Assembly: GCA_015143295.1 (NCBI GenBank)
Contig: JABCRI010001478.1
Coordinates: 1 to 64,000, forward strand
Direction: 5' to 3'
DNA: 64,000 bases
Source: Tetracentron sinense
Lineage: Eukaryota; Streptophyta; Magnoliopsida; Trochodendrales; Trochodendraceae
The notes beneath the pieces were generated by a model. It was not told the DNA's origin. It saw nothing but the letters and a program-made list of their open reading frames with translations, and ran no database searches. Shown here piece after piece: positions 57,395 through 64,000 of this stretch; positions within the stretch are counted from its first letter, which is position 1; every line of letters starts with the position of its first letter. A program made the position numbers and the translations under genes.

Positions 57395-58006
57395 GGGAGG
57401 CCAAAGGGGTCACCCCTAGTATTAGTACTAGGGTGGATGGGCTACAGGAGGCGGAGAGGGGTGTATGCAGGCAAAGGGGTGTGCCAGAAGGCGTGCACTG
57501 TGCGTAGGGGGTGGTTGTGCAACAGGAAGCAAATACAGCGAATGGCAGTAAATTTTTTACCACCATTCCTAAACCTGTATAAATTTTAATGTCAATAAAG
57601 ATTTCGGCGACAAAGTCGGTTTTTGCCCAGAAGACCCTTGGCCCATGCAAGCAAGCGGTACTTGGGTTGGAATTCAAAATTTGGGCCTGGGCTTGGGCCC
57701 AGGCTGAGAGGTTTGGACTCTTGGGGAATTCTAGGGCTTAAACCCTAAGGGCTTAGGGCCCAAAGGTTTAGGTATTGGGGTTTGGACTAGGGTTAGGCCA
57801 GGGTATGGCTAGGCTAGGGTTCACCTAGGGTTAACTAGGGGTCTACGTAGGGTTAGGGTTCATCTAGGGTTAACTAGGGCTAGGCTAGGGTTTACCTAGG
57901 GTTTAACTAGGGTTAGTCCTATGGTTAAGGGACTTGATTGGGGATAACCACGGTTGAGAATCCTTAACCATGGTTAGGATAGGGGTATAAAAATTGGGTG
58001 CTTGTA

Positions 58007-59587
58007 GTTATGAGGAGGCCAATCTTATTCTGAGTTGGGAAAAGATTCATTTCATGGTTCAAGAGGGCATTATCTTGGGACACATTGTGTCTAAATAGGG
58101 TATAGAAGTAGATAAAGCCAAGATCAATCTAATTTCGAGCCTCCCTCCACCAACTACTGCGACAGGTTCATTCTTTCCTTGGTTGTGTGGGGTTTTATCA
58201 TCAGTTTATCAAGGATTTCAGCAAAATTTCTAGACCCTTGAACAATCTTCTTGCCAAGGATATTCATTTTTCCTTTGATAACGCATGTCTTGAAGCCTTT
58301 AACAAACTCCGTCATCTACTCTCTACAGCCCGCATTATGCAGCCCCAAGATTGGTCTCTCACCTTCGAGTTAATGTGTGATGCCTCGGACTATGCAGTCG
58401 GGGCAGTCTTAGGGCATAAGGTGAATTGGACCCCTTATGCTATCTACTATGCTAGTAAAACTCTCTCTAATGCTCAACAGAATTACACCACCACCGAGAA
58501 AGAATTATTGGCTGTAGTATATGCCCTAAACAAATTCCGATCCTACCTCCTCTAATCAAAAATCTTGGTGTACACTGATCATGCCGCTTTACGGTACCTC
58601 CTTTCTAAGAAAGACACCAAGCTTAGGCTGATTTGGTGGATCCTCCTCCTTCAAGAGTTTGACCTTGAAATTCGAGACAAGAAATGATCTGATAATGTGG
58701 TCGCCGACCACCTCTCTCGACTCTTGGTCACCTCTTCTCATAGTCCTTGCCGCATCCAAGACACTTTTCCGGACGAACAATTGTTCAAGGTAAACCAAGT
58801 GTAACCTCCATGGTTCGCAAACATCATTAATTACCTCGCAATTGGGCAAATGTCCCCTCATTGGTCCAAACAAGACAAATCTCGGTTCTTTGTCCAAATC
58901 AAATTCTTTTTCTGGGAAGACCTGGAATTTTTCAAATATTGTCCAGACCAAGTGATCAAACGATGTGTGCCGGAAAGTGAATTCTATAGTATTTTCACCT
59001 TCTGTCACTCTCTTACATGCAGAGGTCACTTTAGAGGGAAGAAGACCACTGCCAAGGTCTTACAAAGTGGTTTCTATTGGTCCTCTCTCTTTAAGGATGC
59101 CCATGACTTTTGTCGGGCTTGCCTAAGGTGCTAACGGTTAGGTGCAATGTCCCTACGAGACATGATGCCTCTTACCCTGATACTGGTTGTCGAAATATTT
59201 TATGTTTGGGGTGTTGAATTCATGGGTCCTTTCCCGCCATCCTTCAGTTTTGAATAAATTTTGGTGGTGGTGGACTATATCTCTAAATGGGTGGAAGCAG
59301 CTGCCACCAAGACAAACAATCACAAAGTCGTGGTGAAGTTCTTACAAGAACATATCTTTTGTCGGTTTGGCACCCCGTGGGCTATCATTAGTGATGGAGG
59401 AAAATACTTCCTCAATCGATACTTCGAGGCCTTAGTCCTCAAATACTTCATCACTCACAAAGTAGCCACACCGTATCACCCACAAACGAGTGGCCAGGTG
59501 GAGGTCTCTAATAGGAAGATCAAAAACATCCTGATGAAGACTGTGAGGCCCGATAAAAAAGATTGGTCTGTACGGCTCAAAGATTAA
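58007..59587 (+). pseudogene. Athila pol: end of RT, RNase H, integrase (multiple stops)
   Basis: The Athila RT tail (ANLILSWEKIHFMVQEGIILGHIVS) starts right after the Ogre LTR. After one frameshift near 58165 a single frame runs to 59587. RNase H is at about 58370-58730 ([50 protein letters not shown]), then the integrase zinc-binding part (HFRGKKTTAKVLQSGFYW, CRACLRC) and the core ([36 protein letters not shown]). Stops at 58553, 58685, 58802, 59132, 59255 and 59585 disable it. The integrase C-terminus is missing: after DWSVRLKD the text jumps to the usual end-of-pol region (CTTGTTGGGAGGCCACCC at about 59705), so there is an internal deletion. Confidence 0.92.
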
Positions 59588-59807
59588 AGCCCTATGTTGA
59601 TGGCATTGTGATCGGTGAGTTGATTGAGTCCATCAGCTTGATAGACCCTATATATCTCGCTGCCTAATTAAGCTAACGTCTAACTGAAGATGATAAACTT
59701 AGTGCTTGTTGGGAGGCCACCCATCATCTCGTGTGATTAATTCTTCCAATCCAGTACCAAGTCCAAGTTTGGGGTGGTTTGCAAAATACCCTTCCATTCT
59801 GCCCCCT
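59588..59807 (+). other. Athila end-of-pol remnant
   Basis: Contains the conserved TTAGTGCTTGTTGGGAGGCC and CCAAGTTTGGGGTGG text seen after pol in Athila elements. No complete frame. Confidence 0.65.
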
Positions 59808-60128
59808 TGACGATCGATCGTCCACTTAGGACGATCGATCGCCCACCTTCCAGAATCTTATGAGGCATTCAGATTTCTTGACGATCGATCGTCCAATTCC
59901 AACGATTGATCGTCCATTGCCCAGAATTGACCTTGCTCTCGGGTTCAATGACGATCAATCGCCCCAAGGAAACGATCGATAGTCGGTGCTTAGAAATTTT
60001 TGGTCTGACCCTACTATTTTCTGGAAAATCGATCATCAAAGTGGGGACGATCGATTGCCCTAGGTCCCTTCTACGTGTTACTCATGCATGAGTTCCCCGC
60101 CCATTTTAATCTATGACGATCGATCGTC
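59808..60128 (+). repeat. GACGATCGATCGTC palindrome array upstream of the Athila env-like ORF
   Basis: About nine full or near copies, with perfect palindromes at 59808, 59880 and 60115 and near copies at about 59829, 59900, 59950, 59971, 60030 and 60045. The spacers are unlike each other. The same 14-mer recurs in the LTR at 63701-63833. The core CGATCGATCG is shared with the Copia-A and Tekay cassettes, but the outer bases differ (GA..TC against AC..GT). Confidence 0.9.
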
Positions 60129-60163
60129 CCTACTTTGATAATCGAACATCGGCGATTCGGAAC

Positions 60164-60171
60164 TTATAAAA
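60164..60171 (+). promoter_or_regulatory. Putative internal promoter TATA box of the Athila env-like ORF
   Basis: TTATAAAA, 36 bp after the last palindrome. A CT-rich leader (CATCTCACTCTCTCTCCCC) follows, then the env-like ORF at 60592. A possible leader intron runs from 60307 (GTAATT after a long C run) to TTTTACAG at 60498. Same layout as Copia-A 15108-15394. Inferred. Confidence 0.5.
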
Positions 60172-60591
60172 CGCAAGGACGATCACTACCCATCTCACTC
60201 TCTCTCCCCTATTGCTTCGCTCTCGGTCTTCTCCCTAGTTCTTGCCCTCGTGCTCTTGCGGAGGCATCTCAGTCTTCGCCCACATCCCTCGTGCCGTGTT
60301 ATCATGGTAATTCCCCCCCCCCTCTTTAGTTTTATTTATTTCTTTTCCTTTATCTTTTCTTTTCTTTTTCTTTTCTCTTTTATTGTTTTGTGGATTGGGA
60401 GGCCAGGTGGGCCAAATTATATGTGGTTTGGGGGGCCGGGAAGGTCGTGTGTGTTTGTGCTTGTGAAGCCAACGAGGCTTTAGTGCTTTGTTTTACAGGT
60501 GGAAAGGGTGTGCGATGTGTGGGTGTGACCTATAAATTAACCACACTCCATGTGTTTGACAGATTGCCTAAGTGACCCCTTAATCCAAATC

Positions 60592-61740
60592 ATGCCTCCG
60601 AAACGGAAGACCTCCGACCCTAGTGCATCCAGGTCAAGACCACAGCCAAAAAAAGACCCCAGCCACACCGCGAGCAACCTAAGGGGGCTTTCAAATTTTG
60701 GGAAGTGCAACCCCTACCCGTTTTGATGTGGAATTCTTCCATGAACTTCCGGAAACTGTGGCCACTATCACTGAATTCGAGAGGCGAGAATTATCGGCTC
60801 TCCTTACCCCACCCACTGTGGTTTACCCTCACCTCGTACATGTGTTTTACCAGAACATGATGAAAGGCAATCATGAGGGTGTCCTTGTGTTGATTTTCTC
60901 CATTGACGGGTCCACTTATAACATCAGCACAGAGTCTATCGCCCTCGCTCTCGGATGCCCCATTTTCCCACCACTCGAAGAACAGTATAATCCCACCCCT
61001 GACCTATACCCCTTGACCCATTGGATCATTGAAATCATGTGTCAGGGGCGGTTCCATAACGGGAAGAGAAATTGCACAAGGCGAGCCTACCTTCCACCCT
61101 CTCTCTGGTTTTCCGATTCCATCTTCCGGGTCAACCTCTGCCCCACTAGTCATAAAATAGAACGCCGGAAGCCCATTTTGGATGCGCATTACGAGATATG
61201 GAGTGGTTTTTGGTTGGATGCTGCCTACTACACCTGGCAGGCGATGGAGAGAATGTACAGAGAGATTCACGTGATTGGAAATTAGGGCAACAACACTTGG
61301 CCCCTTCTATTTGGTTCGATTATCACCGCACTTCTTGAAAACCATAGGCATGTGATCAGTAGCACTAAAGAGATTTTGGAGCACCTCCTATTTACGAGGT
61401 TTGAGTGGAACAAGAGCTACAAGGCCCTCCTCCGCCATTTAGACCCGCGGATTCCCTATGAGAAGACCGGACATAAGGATGCGCCAGAGATGCCAGCTCA
61501 TGAGGACAAGGAGGGTTTACCATCCCATACGACTGAGGATGATGTTGATGCCCCACCACCCCCGTCAGCTAAACCACTGATATTCATGACTCGACAGGAG
61601 TTTGCTGCTTTCCAAGCTCAGCAGGACCAGCACTGGGCCATGCAGTTACAGTTCGTGGAGGACTCCAGGGCTTACCAGGCTCAGCAGGACCAGCGCAGTT
61701 TTGACATGGGCCAGATGCTGAGGGCTATGTATGATGCGTA
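60592..61740 (+). pseudogene. Athila env-like ORF (plant transposon protein domain)
   Basis: MPPKRKT start at 60592 with a basic nuclear-signal-like N-terminus. Frameshifts near 60665-60710 lead to the main frame, 60698-61740, with one in-frame TAG at 61283. The central region (VYPHLVHVFYQNMMKG, then NISTESIALALGCPIFPP) has the same pattern as the Copia-A ORF (LVQEFYSNF, NPNVIAKFIGCP) and resembles the putative plant transposon protein domain. The C-terminus is Gln-rich (FAAFQAQQDQHWAMQLQ, AYQAQQDQRSFDMGQML), likely a coiled coil. Athila elements have a third ORF here that has been called env-like. I see no signal peptide or membrane anchor. Function unknown; this copy is broken. Confidence 0.8.
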
Positions 61741-63463
61741 GTTCCCTCCCCCACCTCCCCAATAGTCGGCTAGCTCTGTTTGTTGATTTCTTTTTGTTGT
61801 GTGGGAGAGTCTCCCCCTGGCTTTGTTATCTGACTATGCTCCAGTGGCATCTTTTTGTGCTTTCTCCACACATTGTTGCAGTTTCTATTGATGGCTATAT
61901 ATATATTTGACTATGTTAACCATTTTGACTTTGTTAGTCATGTGCAGCTGTCACCCCCTTTTCCACAAGCCTCACCATGTGTCCTTTGCATGCCTGGAGA
62001 GTGTCAATTAATTTTTGTGTGCTTGTGTATCCACTCGTCCTTCTGCTTTTGAGTGTGGTTGGATGTTTCCCCCAAGTAACATCATTTCATCTCCCCTCTG
62101 TTTTATTCTTCTTTTACATTGAGGACATGTAATGTTTAAGTTTGGGGTTGGGTATTAGTTCACTATATGTGCAATGATACTAAAGGGTAGAACATGCAAA
62201 AATTTTAAGCTCTGAAAATAATTGATCTATTTGGAACCTGAATCGAACTATGATACCTATGATATAACCAATCATTATTGACTGGCTTAATTTGAGAGCA
62301 CATGATCCCAAATAGATACAATTTATACCTTGAACTGAATTATGCATGCTAAAAACTTAGGAAGCTAGAAGTCACTTTGAGAAATTGCATGAGCACTCTA
62401 GAACATTGTCTTGTGGGGTTTGAAACCAACTTAATCAATTGATGTTTTTGATTCCTCTAAGAAGTCAGGTGACCAAAAAATTGAACACCACCCTTGGCTA
62501 AATTAAAAAAAAATATTAATGACACAAATGATTACCTAACTAGGTTTACACTAAGTAACCGGGCCTCTTGCCTGAGTAAGCAGAGAGTGTTCGCATCAAA
62601 CCGTGTGAACCCTAGAAAGGATAAAGAATCACAAAAAAGTTGGACCTCCACTAATATTATTCAATCTTTGAACCGAACTCCTACCTAGTAACCGAGCCTC
62701 TTGCCTTAGTAAGTAGAGAGTGTTCGCGTCAAATAGTGGAGGATTGGAACAAACAGCCATCATAAGAGTGACTAGTCTGAGTTTGGAGCCTATTTGACTC
62801 AAGTTAATAAGCCCTAAGGGTGTCTCAACACCTGGTGCCCTAAGACCTTCTGGTTTGGGAGTCATTGGCCTAACACTTGCTACATGGGTTGTCTAGAAAG
62901 CTTAATGAACTCACTCTATACTGTTCACTCAATTAAAAGAAAAGTGTCAAGAAAAATCTTTGGGTTGGTAATTAACTGAAAGGGAACTTGATGAGAAGGA
63001 GGTGATAGAACAACTGTGGAAACAAAAGGTTGAGATCACATAGTCAATGGATGACCACTCTAAACATCAAAGGAGACTGATGACCATTTTTAATAGGCAT
63101 AAACATTCAGAATTGGGGAAAGTTGTGTGAAATTAAGAATGTGGAGAGTTAAGAATAAAGCCAGTTAATAATAAGAGAATTATGTTGTGTGTATCATGAT
63201 TGTAAAGGTTTAAGAAAGATCAATTAATCTGTCAACCATTGCATGTCATATTAAGAGTTACAGGAAACACTGATGTTTGTGGGTATCGTCACTGGTAAAC
63301 CCTAACGAGACTTCACTCGTCCATTAAGGCCACCTAGGGGTTTAAAAGGCTTGTTGCAGATGCCAAATGCAACCAGGGATCCCACGAAAGGGGATGTAGT
63401 GTTAAGTAGTTAGATTTTTATTTTTATTTTCTTTATATCTTTTGCTTGATGACTAGCAATATG
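61741..63463 (+). other. Athila 3' non-coding region
   Basis: About 1.7 kb without a supported gene. It includes a PPT-like word AAGTTTGGGGTTG at 62138-62150 that is identical to the true tract, and a duplicated segment (GCCTCTTGCCT.AGTAAG.AGAGAGTGTTCG at about 62563-62598 and 62695-62733). Confidence 0.65.
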
Positions 63464-63477
63464 TAAGTTTGGGGTTG
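63464..63477 (+). other. Athila polypurine tract
   Basis: TAAGTTTGGGGTTG directly before TGATAAGTGC, the LTR start. Athila elements use such a tract, which fixes the boundary at 63478. Confidence 0.8.
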
Positions 63478-64000
63478 TGATAAGTGCTAATTGTAACACA
63501 TTTATGCACCTCAAACTACATATGTTAGTACCTTAAAGTTCTCTTTTGAAGCATGATACGACAATTGGTTGTATTTGTTATGACAGGACTATATGAGGAA
63601 TACTAGGTAAAACCAAAGAAATAACAGATGAAAAGCTTCAGAAAGACCTCCAGTCAGAAGAAGAGTAGAAGAAAGAAAGAAAAGAACAAGAAAATCAGTG
63701 GACGATCGATCGTCAATTTAAGGATGATCGATTGTAGGTTGAATCAGAGACGATCGATCGTCCAAGAACCCATAGCAAAAGTTGAAAATTCCTAAAAGGG
63801 CGATCGATCATCCAAGGCTGACGATTGATCATCATCGGCGTTTTTCAACCTCAAAATCTGTGCGCAAAGCAAAGAAGAACCCCTAGGAAAGTTTCGAAAA
63901 AGGAGAATTGAACCCTAAAAGGGGGTTCACTATAAAAGGAAAAGCTCTAAACTAAAAATGAGTTCTCAATTTGGGAGTTTGGAAGCAGAGAAGGCTTTGA
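63478..64000 (+). mobile_element. Athila 3' LTR (runs off the window)
   Basis: Begins TGATAAGTGCTAATTG. It holds GACGATCGATCGTC palindromes at 63701 and 63749, near copies at 63800 and 63820, and a TATA box (CTATAAAAGG, 63930-63939) about 100 bp later. The end is outside the window. Confidence 0.82.
63930..63939 (+). promoter_or_regulatory. TATA box of Athila LTR
   Basis: CTATAAAAGG, a good plant TATA box, after four GATC palindromes (63701-63833). It mirrors the Copia-A LTR arrangement. Confidence 0.65.

Larger units (their letters stand above)
55239..58006 (-). mobile_element. Tat/Ogre 5' LTR
   Basis: A roughly 2.77-kb LTR from TGTGAGCACG (inner edge) to GGGTGCTTGTA (outer edge, CA changed to TA). 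Its right third matches 21432-22168 plus 44427-44646. It contains a repeat run at 55690-55945, many TTAACCATGGTTAA-type palindromes (56090-56400 and 57940-57975) and a TATA box at 57385. It lies in Athila reverse transcriptase, which resumes at 58007. Confidence 0.82.

Noticed and set aside
57820-57920. Telomere-like CTAGGGTTTA/CCTAGGGTT runs
   Set aside because: The spacing and sequence are irregular, it lies within the Ogre LTR, and the other LTR has the same text; not (TTTAGGG)n.
58589-59029. A 146-codon minus-strand frame opposite Athila pol
   Set aside because: It is a shadow of the RNase H/integrase coding strand, whose translation clearly matches Athila.

Overview
The window is a retrotransposon-dense stretch of a flowering-plant nuclear genome. 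Every recognisable coding block belongs to a plant mobile element: Ty3/gypsy Tekay, Tat/Ogre and Athila, Ty1/copia SIRE-type, a CACTA transposon and an Emigrant-like MITE. Priming sites complementary to plant initiator-Met tRNA and plant-type introns and TATA boxes agree with this. I recognised no host gene, rRNA, tRNA or CRISPR array. The species cannot be named from the sequence.

The layout is a nest. The outermost element visible is an Athila (+ strand, 58007-64000), interrupted in its reverse transcriptase by a Tat/Ogre element (- strand; 3' LTR pieces 21432-22168 and 44427-44646, internal region 44647-55238, 5' LTR 55239-58006). The Ogre 3' LTR was hit twice. On the left, a Tekay element (Tekay-2, - strand, ends at 21431) sits in it. 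Tekay-2's gag was broken by a SIRE-type copia (Copia-A, + strand, 10090-18455), whose own gag was broken by another Tekay (Tekay-1, - strand, 1-10089). On the right, a pol-less copia (Copia-B, - strand, 22169-44421, 5-bp target duplication GTTTT) is inserted. Copia-B in turn holds a solo Tekay LTR (26142-28531, duplication GCACC) and a 12.9-kb CACTA transposon (28902-41841, duplication TGA). The CACTA carries a 678-bp Emigrant-like MITE.

The most interesting signals lie outside the coding regions. (1) LTRs of a Ty1/copia family (Copia-A) and a Ty3 Tekay family share a roughly 185-bp cassette: arrays of the 14-bp palindrome ACCGATCGATCGGT around an unusual AT-rich block. Copia-B LTRs carry the same block in the same transcriptional orientation, but flanked by a different palindrome (CAGGGTCGACCCTG). 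(2) Palindromes of this class lie upstream of TATA boxes in the LTRs, and also upstream of internal TATA boxes preceding the env-like third ORFs of both Copia-A and Athila. This suggests a shared promoter module travelling between superfamilies. (3) The two third ORFs appear to contain the same plant-transposon-protein domain. (4) Tekay-1 has a 142-bp sequence with good splice sites exactly at its Gag-protease junction. Unspliced RNA would end Gag at a stop, while spliced RNA would read Gag-Pol. (5) In Tekay-1 the palindrome cassette is replaced at the same LTR position by a 25-bp tandem array.

Most coding regions are decayed. The longest intact frames are the Tekay-1 gag and the Copia-A env-like ORF. 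No element here looks fully competent.
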